DNA of 64,000 bases from Paenibacillus sp. XY044 (GCF_002257645.1 NZ_NQMO01000003.1:186001-250000); one strand, 5' to 3'. Counted from the stretch's first letter, positions 34,571-43,539 are shown. Notes: generated from the letters alone by a model not told the origin. Made by a program: numbers and translations.

Positions 34571-35452
34571 ATGAAGAAGCTTCGGATCGACTTGCAGGCA
34601 CTGATTTTTTTACTGCCCTTTCTGATCGTGTATTTGTTGTTTACGATTTGGCCGATGATCAAGGGCGCGCAGATGAGCTTTTATAAATGGACCCTGATCC
34701 GGAAGATGAAATATGTCGGATGGGATAATTTCCAGCGGATGTTTCATGACGACCAGTTCTGGGCTTCGGTATGGCATTCTACGATATTCGTATTTCTGAC
34801 GACACCGGCCATGATCGTGCTGGCCATCGTGCTGGCTCTCATCGCGAACCGGAAATCCCGGCTGCAGAAGCTGTACCGCAGCGCGTTTTTTCTGCCGAGC
34901 ATCCTTTCGGTTTCGGTGGCGTCGTATTTGGGGTTGTTTATGTTCCAGCCTTATACCGGCTTTATTAACGGGTTTCTGCATGGGCTCGGCATCCTGGCGG
35001 AAGGGAAGGAAATCTTTTGGCTCACCGAGCAGTCGCTGGCTTGGATTGCGGTCGCGGCACTAACGCTGTGGTGGACGGTTGGGTTCAATTTTATTTTGTA
35101 TCTGTCCGCCATGCAGGAAATTCCGGACGAAATTTATGAGGCGGCATCGCTGGACGGCGCGGCCAAGGGGCAGATGTTCTGGCGGATCACGCTGCCGATG
35201 ATGAATTCGATCACGCGGATGATCCTGATGCTGCAAATTATCGCTTCCTATAAAGTGTTCATGCAAATCTACATCATTACGGGCGGCGGACCGCTGGATT
35301 CGACAAGGCCGATCATCCAGTATATTTACCAGAGCGGATTCAAAAAAAATGATCTGGGTTACGCGGCGACCATGTCTTATATGCTGTTTGCGATTTTGCT
35401 CGTATTGTCGATTATCCAATATGTCATTAACAACCGGAAGGAGGCGGCTTAA
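34571..35452 (+). CDS. Sugar ABC transporter permease (MalF type)
   Basis: Membrane subunit of the second CUT1 importer, 293 residues, six helices. The EAA loop is EAASLDGAAKGQMFWRITLPMM, and IITGGGPLDSTRPIIQYIYQ is the usual periplasmic segment of this subfamily. The ATG at 34571 follows GGGAGAGGAAG. Three bases separate it from the next permease. No ATPase gene is present in the operon. Confidence 0.92.
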   Translation: MKKLRIDLQALIFLLPFLIVYLLFTIWPMIKGAQMSFYKWTLIRKMKYVGWDNFQRMFHDDQFWASVWHSTIFVFLTTPAMIVLAIVLALIANRKSRLQKLYRSAFFLPSILSVSVASYLGLFMFQPYTGFINGFLHGLGILAEGKEIFWLTEQSLAWIAVAALTLWWTVGFNFILYLSAMQEIPDEIYEAASLDGAAKGQMFWRITLPMMNSITRMILMLQIIASYKVFMQIYIITGGGPLDSTRPIIQYIYQSGFKKNDLGYAATMSYMLFAILLVLSIIQYVINNRKEAA

Positions 35453-35455
35453 GGC

Positions 35456-36262
35456 ATGAAATGGGTGTACCGTATCGTTTCTGTCATTGCGGCGTGCGTG
35501 TTTCTGATCCCGTTGGTCTGGATGCTGGTCGTATCGATCAAGCAGGAAGGAATGAAGGTCTCCGGTTTGTTCGACTGGTTTACGCCGCCATATTCTTTCG
35601 CGGTGTACGCACAAATTATCAGCGGCACCAAGCTGATGATGTGGGTGTGGAACAGCTTCTTCGTCGCAGGCGTCGTTACGGTTCTGACCGTTCTGGTTGC
35701 GGCGATGGCGGCTTATGCATTGTCCAAAATTCCGTTTCGTCTCAAAGCCATCATGTTCTTTTTCATTTTGGCCGGTCTCCTGATTCCCGGAGAAGCCACC
35801 ATCATTCCGCTGTATCAGGTTGCTAAGGATATGCATCTGCTGAATTCGTATCAGGGACTGATCATCACGGCGCTGGCTTCGCCGATGGCGGTCATCGTGC
35901 TCAAGGGATTTTTTGACGGCATCCCGAACGACCTCATTGAGAGCGTGCAGATCGATGGGGGCGGGGTGTGGAAAATATTTGCGGTGATCATGCTGCCGTT
36001 GACCCGGCCGGCGCTCGCCTCCATGGCGATCTTGACCTTCATCGGCTCGTGGAACAACTTCCTGTGGCCGTTCCTGTCGCTGACGAACGATAAGCTGTTT
36101 ACGCTGCCGATGGGAATTCCGACCTTGATGAGCCAGTACTCGGAGGATTACGTGAAGCCGATGGTCGTGAACATGTTGTCTTCCATTCCGATCATTATTC
36201 TGTTTGTGATCTTTGAACGGCAAATTATTAAAGGAATCAGCCTCTCGGGGATTAAAGGGTGA
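35456..36262 (+). CDS. Carbohydrate ABC transporter permease (MalG type)
   Basis: Second permease of this importer, 268 residues. The EAA-loop region reads ESVQIDGGGVWKIFAVIMLPLTRPAL, in which the usual EAA is replaced by ESV, and the C-terminus is RQIIKGISLSGIKG. Start ATG at 35456 follows AAGGAGGCGG. Its stop overlaps the GTG start of the next gene by four bases, so translation is coupled. Confidence 0.92.
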   Translation: MKWVYRIVSVIAACVFLIPLVWMLVVSIKQEGMKVSGLFDWFTPPYSFAVYAQIISGTKLMMWVWNSFFVAGVVTVLTVLVAAMAAYALSKIPFRLKAIMFFFILAGLLIPGEATIIPLYQVAKDMHLLNSYQGLIITALASPMAVIVLKGFFDGIPNDLIESVQIDGGGVWKIFAVIMLPLTRPALASMAILTFIGSWNNFLWPFLSLTNDKLFTLPMGIPTLMSQYSEDYVKPMVVNMLSSIPIIILFVIFERQIIKGISLSGIKG

Positions 36263-37278
36263 GCGGGGCAGCTTTTGCCGGGAATGAACCCAAACGGCGC
36301 GAACGTGCCATCGATCTGTTCAAGGGAATGCTTATCGTCGGGATGGTGTATTGCCATACGCTGCAATTTTTCAGCGATCCGGTCGTATACCCGTCCATTA
36401 GCCGCTGGATCGATTTCTTTAATCTCATCACCTTCTCAGGGTTCGTGTTCAGCTTCGGGTACGTATCGCAGCTTGCTTATTATTCCAAGCCGTTTCGCAG
36501 GGCTTGCCCGCGGATGCTGGTTGCTGCGCTGAAAACGCTGCTTGCTTTCTATGTGTCCGGAACGGCGTTCCGGGTGTTCCATGACGGGGCGCAGCTCAAT
36601 TGGGACACGATACGGCCGATTATGCTGCTGAAGGATATCCCGGGCTGGTCCGAGTTTTTGGTATCGTTCACTTATTTGATGGTTCTCGGCTTGGTGCTGT
36701 TCGTTCCGCTGCGCTGGGTTTCCGGACGGAAGTGGCTGGGTTTTCTAGCAGCCGGCGTACTGCTTGCTGCGACGCTGTTTCCTTATGGCGTGGTCCAAGT
36801 TCCCCAACTCGGGTTATTGGTCGGTACGAGGGATTTCGCTTCGTTCCCGCCTGTTCAATATTTTCCGTATTACCTGCTGGGGGTCTTGTTCGCCAAATAC
36901 CAGATTCGTTTCGACTGGCGCGTTCTCGTCGGATCGGTGCTTGCAACGGGGCTGTTTGCGGCAAACTGGCGGTTTGCCGGGGAGCTTCCCTCGCGTTTTC
37001 CGCCTTCGTTGTTCTGGATTATCGGTGCCGCATTGTTTTTATATGCTTATTATTTGCTGGCCAGGGTGCTGGAGCGTGTTCCGTATGCGTTTGGCTTTCT
37101 GGAAGCGATGGGGCGAAACGTGCTTTTGTACCTGGTGCTCAGCAATTTGCTGATATTTACGGTGAAAAGCAGCCAGCCGGACCTTCTCGTCGGAAGCGGC
37201 GGCGGCTTGCTGTACGCGGCTGGATGGCTCGCCACATCCGGATTTTGCAGCTGGATCGTTACCAAGCGTACGCGCTAA
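36259..37278 (+). CDS. Acyltransferase-like integral membrane protein
   Basis: A 339-residue protein with about ten hydrophobic segments. The N-terminal signature RRERAIDLFKGMLIVGMVYCHTLQFF matches the R-x-x-x-I-D-x-x-K-G...H opening of membrane acyltransferases (acyltransferase-3 and DUF1624/HGSNAT-like families), with the candidate catalytic His near residue 34. It starts with a GTG that overlaps the permease stop and is followed 28 bases later by a GH2 glycosidase. This ties it to the same glycan pathway, perhaps adding or moving acyl groups on sugars or wall polymers. The function is inferred only. Confidence 0.7.
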   Translation: MSGAAFAGNEPKRRERAIDLFKGMLIVGMVYCHTLQFFSDPVVYPSISRWIDFFNLITFSGFVFSFGYVSQLAYYSKPFRRACPRMLVAALKTLLAFYVSGTAFRVFHDGAQLNWDTIRPIMLLKDIPGWSEFLVSFTYLMVLGLVLFVPLRWVSGRKWLGFLAAGVLLAATLFPYGVVQVPQLGLLVGTRDFASFPPVQYFPYYLLGVLFAKYQIRFDWRVLVGSVLATGLFAANWRFAGELPSRFPPSLFWIIGAALFLYAYYLLARVLERVPYAFGFLEAMGRNVLLYLVLSNLLIFTVKSSQPDLLVGSGGGLLYAAGWLATSGFCSWIVTKRTR

Positions 37279-37306
37279 ACGTGATTACTTCAAAGGAGTA
37301 GAGAGA

Positions 37307-39067
37307 ATGACAGAGATGCTGCGCGGCGAATATCCTCGCCCACAATTGGTTAGAGCCGATTGGCTTAATCTTAATGGAGTATGGAATTTTGAATTTGATG
37401 ACGAAGCGGCCGGCGAGAGGGAAAAATGGTACGAACATCCTTCCTTCTCGCGGACCATCCAGGTTCCGTTTTGCTATCAGAGCAAGTTGAGCGGAATCGG
37501 AGATCCTTCGTTCCATGACATCGTGTGGTACCATCGAACATTTACGGTGCCGGAAGCGTACCAAGGCAAAAGGCTGGTTCTGCATTTCGGGGCCGTGGAT
37601 TATGAATGCAAGGTATGGGTGAACGGCAGGCTCGCCGCCATTCATGAAGGCGGTCACACGCCGTTTGACGCGGATATTACGGACCTCCTTCAGGGAGCGG
37701 ATAACTCGATCGTGGTGAAAGCCGTCGATTACAGCCGGGACGCGGCGCTTCCGCGGGGCAAGCAGTTCTGGGAAGAAAAATCCGCGGGGATTTTCTATAC
37801 GCGGACTACGGGAATTTGGCAGACCGTATGGATCGAACCCGTGCATGACGTCCATATCCGGAGAATTCGGCTGACACCCGATATCGATACGAATGAAGTG
37901 TCCCTCCAGGCGTTCGTTCAGGGTTGGGATACACGGGCTAAGCTTCAATTAAAGTCGGTCATCTCCTTCGCTGGACAGCCCGTTTCCGAAGACTTTTTTT
38001 CGGTGACGGGAAAAGACGAGATGCGCCGCATCCGCCTGCACGATTTTAACGATCATGGTTTAGGGCGCTGGTGGTCGCCCGAACGTCCGAATCTGTATGA
38101 CATGGAGCTTACGCTTCTGGTTGACGGGCAAGCGGTCGATTCGATCGCCAGTTATTTCGGCATGCGGAAGATTTCGATCGAGGACGGTGCCGTTCTGCTC
38201 AATAACCGCCCTTATTATATGAAAATGGTGCTGGACCAGGGGTATTTTCCGGATGGCCTTCTGACCGCACCTTCCGATGAAGCGCTGAAACATGACATCG
38301 AGCTGACGAAGGAGATGGGCTTCAACGGCGCAAGAAAGCATCAAAAGATTGAAGATCCCCGTTATTTATACTGGGCGGACCATTTGGGACTGCTTGTCTG
38401 GGGGGAAATGGCCAATGCTTTTCAGTTCACGGAAACCTATGCCGGGCAGATCACCCGGGAATGGCTGCAGGCGGTGGAGCGGGATTATAATCATCCCTGT
38501 ATCGTGGCTTGGGTTCCGCTCAATGAAAGCTGGGGCGTAACGAATATTTTGGTGAGTCCCGCTGAGCAGCAGCATGCGCTGGCGCTGTATCACATGACCA
38601 AGTCGCTGGACATGACACGTCCGGTTATCTCCAACGACGGCTGGGAACTGGTGAAGACCGATCTCGTCACGATTCATGATTATGAATGGCGGAAAGAAGT
38701 GTTGGCTGACCGCTATTCGACCGTGGAGCAGGCGTTGCGGGCAAAACCGGGAAACCGCTGGATTCTGGTGCCGGGTTATCCCTATGAGGGACAGCCGCTG
38801 CTGCTTACCGAATTTGGAGGAATCTCATTCCAGAAAGGGAACCAAGAAGGATGGGGTTACTCTGGGGCGTCAAATGAGGAGGATTTCGAACGGCGTCTCG
38901 CCGATGTAATTCTGGGCACTCTCGCTTCGCCCGTGCTTCAGGGCTTCTGTTACACACAGCTGACAGACGTCGAACAGGAAATTAACGGTCTGCTGACGTA
39001 CGACCGGAAGCCGAAAATTCCGCTGGAGAAGATCCGAGAGATTGTGCGGGGAATGGAAACTTTATAG
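37307..39067 (+). CDS. Glycoside hydrolase family 2 protein
   Basis: Retaining beta-glycosidase of 586 residues with no signal peptide, so it acts on imported sugars in the cytoplasm. The N-terminal sugar-binding jelly roll (LNLNGVWNFEFDDEAAG, VWYHRTFTVP, CKVWVNGRLAAIHEGGHTPF) leads into an Ig-like domain and a TIM barrel. The likely acid/base is Glu407 in VPLNESWG and the nucleophile Glu502 in LLTEFGGISF. It is shorter than LacZ (about 1000) and similar in size to beta-glucuronidases and many Firmicute GH2 enzymes, so beta-galactosidase, beta-glucuronidase or beta-mannosidase activity is open. ATG at 37307 follows AAAGGAG. It ends the operon. Confidence 0.9.
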   Translation: MTEMLRGEYPRPQLVRADWLNLNGVWNFEFDDEAAGEREKWYEHPSFSRTIQVPFCYQSKLSGIGDPSFHDIVWYHRTFTVPEAYQGKRLVLHFGAVDYECKVWVNGRLAAIHEGGHTPFDADITDLLQGADNSIVVKAVDYSRDAALPRGKQFWEEKSAGIFYTRTTGIWQTVWIEPVHDVHIRRIRLTPDIDTNEVSLQAFVQGWDTRAKLQLKSVISFAGQPVSEDFFSVTGKDEMRRIRLHDFNDHGLGRWWSPERPNLYDMELTLLVDGQAVDSIASYFGMRKISIEDGAVLLNNRPYYMKMVLDQGYFPDGLLTAPSDEALKHDIELTKEMGFNGARKHQKIEDPRYLYWADHLGLLVWGEMANAFQFTETYAGQITREWLQAVERDYNHPCIVAWVPLNESWGVTNILVSPAEQQHALALYHMTKSLDMTRPVISNDGWELVKTDLVTIHDYEWRKEVLADRYSTVEQALRAKPGNRWILVPGYPYEGQPLLLTEFGGISFQKGNQEGWGYSGASNEEDFERRLADVILGTLASPVLQGFCYTQLTDVEQEINGLLTYDRKPKIPLEKIREIVRGMETL

Positions 39068-39092
39068 GAATAGTTATAAGTTTGAGCAGGCC

Positions 39093-39126
39093 AAAGAGAG
39101 TCCCGTTTCGGGGCTTTCTTTTTTTG
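39093..39126 (+). terminator. Terminator after the GH2 gene
   Basis: AAAGAGAGTCCCG pairs with CGGGGCTTTCTTT (13 positions, two G-U) around TTT, followed by a T run. Confidence 0.88.
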
Positions 39127-39296
39127 TAAATCGTGGCATCGCCTAGTTAATCGGTATAAAGACTGTTATAATACAAAAGACAAAGATATGATTGATCTGG
39201 ATAAAGTGGGCCCTTTCTTTGTTTAGAACCATCGCGTGACCAATGGAACCCGAGTCCGAAAAAAACCATGGTGCTACAGGAAAAGGGGAATGAGAA

Positions 39297-39620
39297 ATGG
39301 AAATGAAGCTGATTTTTACAAACAAAGGCAAGAATGCCATCGGGAATTTCAAAAACGATGAGTTGATCGAAGTGTTCTCGAGGTACAGCAAGACTTTGAT
39401 GAAAAAGTACGATCTTGTCGTGTCGGTTCCGTCCGAAGACAATCGCGACATTACGGCCGATGGTACCATCAACGTGCATCTGGACGACGTAAAATGCGAT
39501 GTTCAGACGTTCTTCAAGGAACTGGCCAGAGATGTCAAAGTTCCATTAAAGAAACGGCTGGACGCCGGTGAGACGCTGGATGGCGTGTTTAAGGCGGAGC
39601 TAGTCAATAAAAGCGTTTGA
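39297..39620 (+). CDS. Conserved-looking hypothetical protein, 107 residues
   Basis: I do not recognise the family. The product is soluble, charged and without a signal peptide: MEMKLIFTNKGKNAIGNFKN, then an acidic middle (SVPSEDNRDITADGTINVHLDD) and a basic C-terminal third (VKVPLKKRLDAG). The frame has a ribosome site (AAAAGGGGAATG) and is flanked by strong terminators at 39093-39126 and 39639-39666. A TATAAT -10 element about 130 bases upstream supports a single-gene transcript. Confidence 0.7.
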   Translation: MEMKLIFTNKGKNAIGNFKNDELIEVFSRYSKTLMKKYDLVVSVPSEDNRDITADGTINVHLDDVKCDVQTFFKELARDVKVPLKKRLDAGETLDGVFKAELVNKSV

Positions 39621-39638
39621 ATAATCGTTAATGAAGAA

Positions 39639-39666
39639 AAGGGAGCCGGCGGGCTCCCTTTTTTTT
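39639..39666 (+). terminator. Terminator after the 107-residue hypothetical gene
   Basis: AAGGGAGCC and GGCTCCCTT pair around GGCG, followed by Ts. Confidence 0.92.
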
Positions 39667-39718
39667 GCTTATTGAGCGGAACCGAATAAATGTAGATTAG
39701 CCTCTTAGCCTGCGCTAT

Positions 39719-40363
39719 TCATCCGTTCATGGCTGCAGCGCCGGTCGCTAATTCCGACCAGACCGCCTTCACGTCTCCGGACTTCATGACTTTTCCGAAG
39801 TACTGCCCGATGTTTGACAAGGTCATTCGGTGAGCGTCCAGGGATGAACCGGCGCAGGCGTCTTCAATGAGTGTCACGTTATAGTCGAGCATGAACGCAT
39901 CTCTGGCGGTCGACTCCACGCACACATTCGTCAGGACACCGGTCAGGACAACGGATTTGCATCCCAGCGAGCGCAGCGTCAAATCGAGATTGGTGCCGAT
40001 AAATGCGCTGTACCGGTGCTTCTCTACCACATGATCGCCGGCCTGGGGTTCTATCCCGTACAGCTCCGTGCCCCAACTGCCTTTCTCGACGATCCGAAGA
40101 GGATTGCCGCTGACCGTATGCTGCAGCGTCCAGGCTTGAGATGTCGTGCCTGCGTCCAGCGTCATTTGCACGAAGATGACCGGCACCCCGCTGTCCCTTG
40201 CCTGGTCGATAAGATCACGGATGGGCTTCACACAAGCCTGAAACGCCGGGATGTTGACGATGCCTGCGCGGCCGCAGGCCCCGTTTTCGTGGCAAAAATC
40301 GTTTTGCATATCGATAATAATCAGGGCAGTTTCCTGCGGATGAAGCCATGCATTTGTGCTCAT
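39719..40363 (-). CDS. Isochorismatase-type cysteine hydrolase (ureidoacrylate/biuret hydrolase-like)
   Basis: Amidohydrolase of 214 residues in the isochorismatase-like fold. The catalytic triad is Asp18 (LIIIDMQNDF), Lys115 (VVEKHRYSAF) and Cys148 (LTGVLTNVCVESTARDAF). The presence of Cys and the phrase TNVCVESTARDAFMLDY point to C-N bond hydrolases such as RutB, biuret hydrolase or N-carbamoylsarcosine amidase rather than to true isochorismatases. It is divergent from a LysR regulator, and a perfect TnrA/GlnR box lies 36 bases upstream of its start. I infer a nitrogen-salvage role; the exact substrate is unknown. Confidence 0.88.
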   Translation of the reverse strand: MSTNAWLHPQETALIIIDMQNDFCHENGACGRAGIVNIPAFQACVKPIRDLIDQARDSGVPVIFVQMTLDAGTTSQAWTLQHTVSGNPLRIVEKGSWGTELYGIEPQAGDHVVEKHRYSAFIGTNLDLTLRSLGCKSVVLTGVLTNVCVESTARDAFMLDYNVTLIEDACAGSSLDAHRMTLSNIGQYFGKVMKSGDVKAVWSELATGAAAMNG

Positions 40364-40398
40364 TTAAAATCCCTCCAAATTAGATTTTTTCGTATTTA

Positions 40399-40415
40399 TG
40401 TCAAATAATATAACA
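40399..40415. promoter_or_regulatory. TnrA/GlnR box 1 (hydrolase side)
   Basis: TGTCAAATAATATAACA matches TGTNA-N7-TNACA exactly. On the minus strand its second half includes TTGACA, a possible -35 element of the hydrolase gene, so binding there could block that promoter. The gene starts at 40363. Confidence 0.75.
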
Positions 40416-40492
40416 TTTAAATGAAATTTATAGGATATCGCACTTTTTTATACCCTAAACGATTAGAAATATGATATAAATAGGTGAATTCA

Positions 40493-40509
40493 TGTTAATT
40501 ATAGTGACA
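40493..40509. promoter_or_regulatory. TnrA/GlnR box 2 (LysR side)
   Basis: TGTTAATTATAGTGACA matches TGTNA-N7-TNACA exactly. It lies 65 bases upstream of the LysR-type gene start at 40575 and 94 bases from box 1, start to start. Confidence 0.75.
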
Positions 40510-40574
40510 TATTGTGAGTGTGGTTCTCGTTCCGCTGATAGGTAAAACCAATGCTCATGGAAGGTGGGGATGGA

Positions 40575-41504
40575 ATGGATCTGGAAGGTCTGCATTCGTT
40601 CGCGACGATCGCCAAGGAGAAAAGCATTTCCAAGGCTGCCCAGACGCTGCATGTCACCCAGCCGACGCTTAGCGCGAGAATACGCAAGCTTGAAGAGGGG
40701 ATGGGGGTCAAACTGCTGGACCGGGGCTGGGACGGGGTAAAGCTGACGCAGGAAGGCCATTATTTTCTGTATTACGCGATCCAGATGGTTAGCCAGTTTA
40801 ACAATGCCTCCGCAATGCTGAACAAGGCGCACCTGCTGAAGTTCGATCTTTCCCTTGCCGAAGTGACCCGCATGGATCGGGTGGTGATCGGCATAGATAC
40901 GGGCCTGTCCAGCAGGTTCGTGTACCCGCTGGTCGCCGAGCTGCGGCGCATTCGCCCCGATTTGAAATGCAAGTATGTTTCCCGTTCCTCCATGCTGCTC
41001 ATTGACCTGATCGAGTACGGGGTCATCGATATCGGTCTATTCTATGACGTGAAGGACTGCCGCCAATTGCAGTCGGTGCACCTTCTGGATGATGAATGGG
41101 TACTTCTGTGTTCGGAGGAGACCTATAAGGGTGTGATCCGCAAGGATGACTTTATCGACGTGCTCAAGTCTGACATGTTCGTACTGTTCGAAAATCCGAT
41201 CGCCACCTATTTGAATGTATGGGAGGCGCTGTCTGGACTGTTTGGATCCACACCCGACAAGTTCCAAATCGTGGACAGCAGCGATATGATGCTGGGGGTC
41301 GTGGCCAATGGCCAAGGATACACGTTCGTGCCCAAATGCTATGTTCCCGATTTGTACCTCGAGGCCTATCCGATCCGAATGATTCCTTTCGGTTCCATGC
41401 TGCCGGCTCTGCCGGTATGTATAGCTTATTCGGAATCCGTCCAACTTGGCGTTCCGATCGGCGAATTGCAGCGCAGGCTGCTCGCCCGGTGCATGCCGGG
41501 TTAA
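40575..41504 (+). CDS. LysR-family transcriptional regulator
   Basis: Regulator of 309 residues with the usual N-terminal winged helix (MDLEGLHSFATIAKEKSISKAAQTLHVTQPTLSARIRKLEEGMGVKLLDR) and a C-terminal effector-binding domain beginning near residue 95. The ATG at 40575 is chosen because GGAAGGTGGGGA precedes it; a start at 40551 is in frame but upstream of that site. Divergent from the cysteine hydrolase gene, the classic LysR arrangement, so it probably controls that gene and perhaps the adjacent amidase. Effector unknown. Confidence 0.92.
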   Translation: MDLEGLHSFATIAKEKSISKAAQTLHVTQPTLSARIRKLEEGMGVKLLDRGWDGVKLTQEGHYFLYYAIQMVSQFNNASAMLNKAHLLKFDLSLAEVTRMDRVVIGIDTGLSSRFVYPLVAELRRIRPDLKCKYVSRSSMLLIDLIEYGVIDIGLFYDVKDCRQLQSVHLLDDEWVLLCSEETYKGVIRKDDFIDVLKSDMFVLFENPIATYLNVWEALSGLFGSTPDKFQIVDSSDMMLGVVANGQGYTFVPKCYVPDLYLEAYPIRMIPFGSMLPALPVCIAYSESVQLGVPIGELQRRLLARCMPG

Positions 41505-41534
41505 ATGCATATGGGCAGACCGATTTCTTATAGC

Positions 41535-41573
41535 AGCACCCTCCTGAAGAGAAAACCGGGAGGGTGCTTTTTT
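41535..41573. terminator. Terminator between convergent LysR and AtzG-like genes
   Basis: AGCACCCTCC (41535-41544) pairs with GGAGGGTGCT (41559-41568), followed by a run of Ts on the plus strand. Confidence 0.85.
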
Positions 41574-41619
41574 ACTTTTGTATAGGCTCAAAGGCAGGAA
41601 TCATTGCAGCGCTGGTTCA

Positions 41620-41877
41620 TCACGATGCAGGGTTTACAGGTGCAGTCGTCATCCCGGTTCTGAACATCGGCTGTAGGACGGGTTCGATGCCCTCGACATT
41701 GATGTCATACAAAGTGCCCAGAAGCGACAGGAGCTGAATTGCGGCGGATGCTGCTGCTTCCATACGCGCTTTGGCCATCGGGATGCCAATGATCGCTGCA
41801 TGCAGCTCTTCTGCCAGGTTTGCTTCCGCATGCTTTTCTTCCTGGGTGGTGACCGCTGTCTTCGCTTCGTTATTCAT
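41620..41877 (-). CDS. AtzG/GatC-like small partner of the amidase
   Basis: An 85-residue protein with a charged N-terminal tail, a central helix pair (ELHAAIIGIPMAKARMEAAASAAIQLLSLLGTLYDIN) and an extended C-terminal end (VEGIEPVLQPMFRTGM). Size, layout and position after an amidase-signature gene match AtzG (DUF4089). In the AtzE-AtzG complex that protein wraps its amidase as GatC wraps GatA. Strong site AGAGGAGG ahead of the ATG at 41877. The assignment is by pattern and context and should be tested by profile search. Confidence 0.7.
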   Translation of the reverse strand: MNNEAKTAVTTQEEKHAEANLAEELHAAIIGIPMAKARMEAAASAAIQLLSLLGTLYDINVEGIEPVLQPMFRTGMTTAPVNPAS

Positions 41878-41960
41878 CGTTTTTCCTCCTCTGGTTTGGT
41901 GTGTGGCGGTTCATCTCGGTCTTCCGGCTGAGCGGATGAAGCCTGAGCCGGATTTTTCGT

Positions 41961-43355
41961 TCAGTCCAGCTCCGGATGACGGAATTGCCAATCCGTGCTT
42001 TGTTCATACGCATGACCGATGCCGAGCAGTTCTGCTTCGGCAAACGGTTTGCCGATAAGCTGCATACTGATCGGCATCCCCGCGTCCGAGAAGCCGCACG
42101 GCATGGCAAGACTCGGCAGGCCGGTTACGTTCGTCGGCATGGTGAGTTCCGCGAAGCGCATGCTGTTTTCGACGTCGTGGATGCCTGGCGCGGTTGCCGG
42201 GAGGGTTGGTGCCAGCAGGACGTCGGCTGCGGACAGCGCCTGCATATAGTCCTGCTGCAGCAGCCGGCGTGCCCGCTGTGCCTGTAAGTAGTGGACGGCC
42301 GGGATCAGGCGTGCGCCTTCGATCATTCCCCGCACGTCCGGGCCGTACTGCTCCGGCTGTTCGCGGTACCACTTCTCGTGAATGGAGGCGACTTCCCCCA
42401 TGCAAATTCCGTTGCCGATCGCGCCGGCGCGGCTTAAGAGCGGAATATCCACTTCAATGACCTGCGCGCCGAGCAGCTTAAACTGCTCTATGGCCGCCTG
42501 TAGGGCGGCTTCCACCTCTGGATCGATGCCGTCGTAGTAGAACGAAGACGGGATCCCAATGGTGATACCGTGCAGATCGCTGCGCAGCATGCCGGTGAAA
42601 TCCGGGACGGGTATGTCGGCTGACGTAGCGTCCAGCGGGTCGTACCCCGCCATGGCCTGAAGGCAGATGGCGGCGTCTTGGACCGAGCGGGTCAGTGGTC
42701 CGGCGTGGTCGAGCGACCACGATAGCGGAAAAATGCCATGGCGGCTGATCCGGCCGTATGTCGGCTTCAATCCGACAATGCCGCAGGCCGCTGCGGGAAT
42801 GCGGACTGAGCCGCCGGTGTCCGTGCCGGTCCCCATATAGGCGAGTCCGGCTGCGACGGCCGATCCCGAGCCGCCGCTGGAGCCGCCCGGCGATTTCTCC
42901 AGGTTCCACGGATTGCGGCAGGGACCGAAATGCGGGCTGTTCGTCAGCGTTCCGGCAGCAAACTCATGGGTCTGCACTTTGCCGAGCAGGACCGCACCAG
43001 CTTCCCCCAGTTTGCGGACGACGGTAGCGTCCGCCTCCGGTACGAAATCTTCGAGGATTTTGGAGCCGACCGCCGTCCGGATTCCCTGGGTGTGGTAAAT
43101 GTCCTTGTGAGCGATGGGAATTCCGTGAATCGGCCCTTTATATTCTCCTTTCATAATTTCAGATTCGGCTGCTTTGGCTTGGGCGAGCGCGAGATCGGCC
43201 GTAACCGTTACGTACGCATTCAGCGACGGATTGAGCGTTTCAATACGTTTGAGGAGCATCTGCGTTATTTCAACGGGCGAAATGTGGCGGCTGCGAATCC
43301 GTTCCGACAAGGCGGCGATCGTATCGTACAGAAGCTCCTGATGCAGGATGGTCAT
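41961..43355 (-). CDS. Amidase-signature hydrolase, AtzE/GatA-like
   Basis: Cytoplasmic amidase of 464 residues using a Ser-cisSer-Lys triad: Lys84 (PIAHKDIYHTQG), cis-Ser159 (SPGGSSGGSGSAVAAGLAYMG) and nucleophile Ser183 (GTDTGGSVRIPA). The start is the ATG at 43355, nine bases after AAGGAG. The next gene encodes an AtzG/GatC-like partner, making an AtzE-AtzG-like pair; AtzE acts on 1-carboxybiuret. GatA is less likely because a gatB gene is absent. The gene diverges from a dipeptide-type importer across a region with two TnrA/GlnR boxes, suggesting nitrogen-controlled amide hydrolysis. Confidence 0.9.
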   Translation of the reverse strand: MTILHQELLYDTIAALSERIRSRHISPVEITQMLLKRIETLNPSLNAYVTVTADLALAQAKAAESEIMKGEYKGPIHGIPIAHKDIYHTQGIRTAVGSKILEDFVPEADATVVRKLGEAGAVLLGKVQTHEFAAGTLTNSPHFGPCRNPWNLEKSPGGSSGGSGSAVAAGLAYMGTGTDTGGSVRIPAAACGIVGLKPTYGRISRHGIFPLSWSLDHAGPLTRSVQDAAICLQAMAGYDPLDATSADIPVPDFTGMLRSDLHGITIGIPSSFYYDGIDPEVEAALQAAIEQFKLLGAQVIEVDIPLLSRAGAIGNGICMGEVASIHEKWYREQPEQYGPDVRGMIEGARLIPAVHYLQAQRARRLLQQDYMQALSAADVLLAPTLPATAPGIHDVENSMRFAELTMPTNVTGLPSLAMPCGFSDAGMPISMQLIGKPFAEAELLGIGHAYEQSTDWQFRHPELD

Positions 43356-43539
43356 AGATAACATCTCCTTCGCGAAATCATGATTTGAATGGCTCTACCT
43401 CTCGAATTACTTGAGTTCATGGTTTTTTTTAATGGCATCCGTACACCACGAGGTTATCATCAATAGGTGTCATGTCTATGGGAAATTCATGGCATGCGAG
43501 CGCCAAAATCCAATCGATTTCAGTGGATCGGGAGGTAAT

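Noticed and set aside
41961..43355. Amidase as GatA of the Glu-tRNA amidotransferase
   Set aside because: There is no gatB gene beside it, the small partner is AtzG-like and placed downstream, and the regulatory boxes point to nitrogen scavenging.
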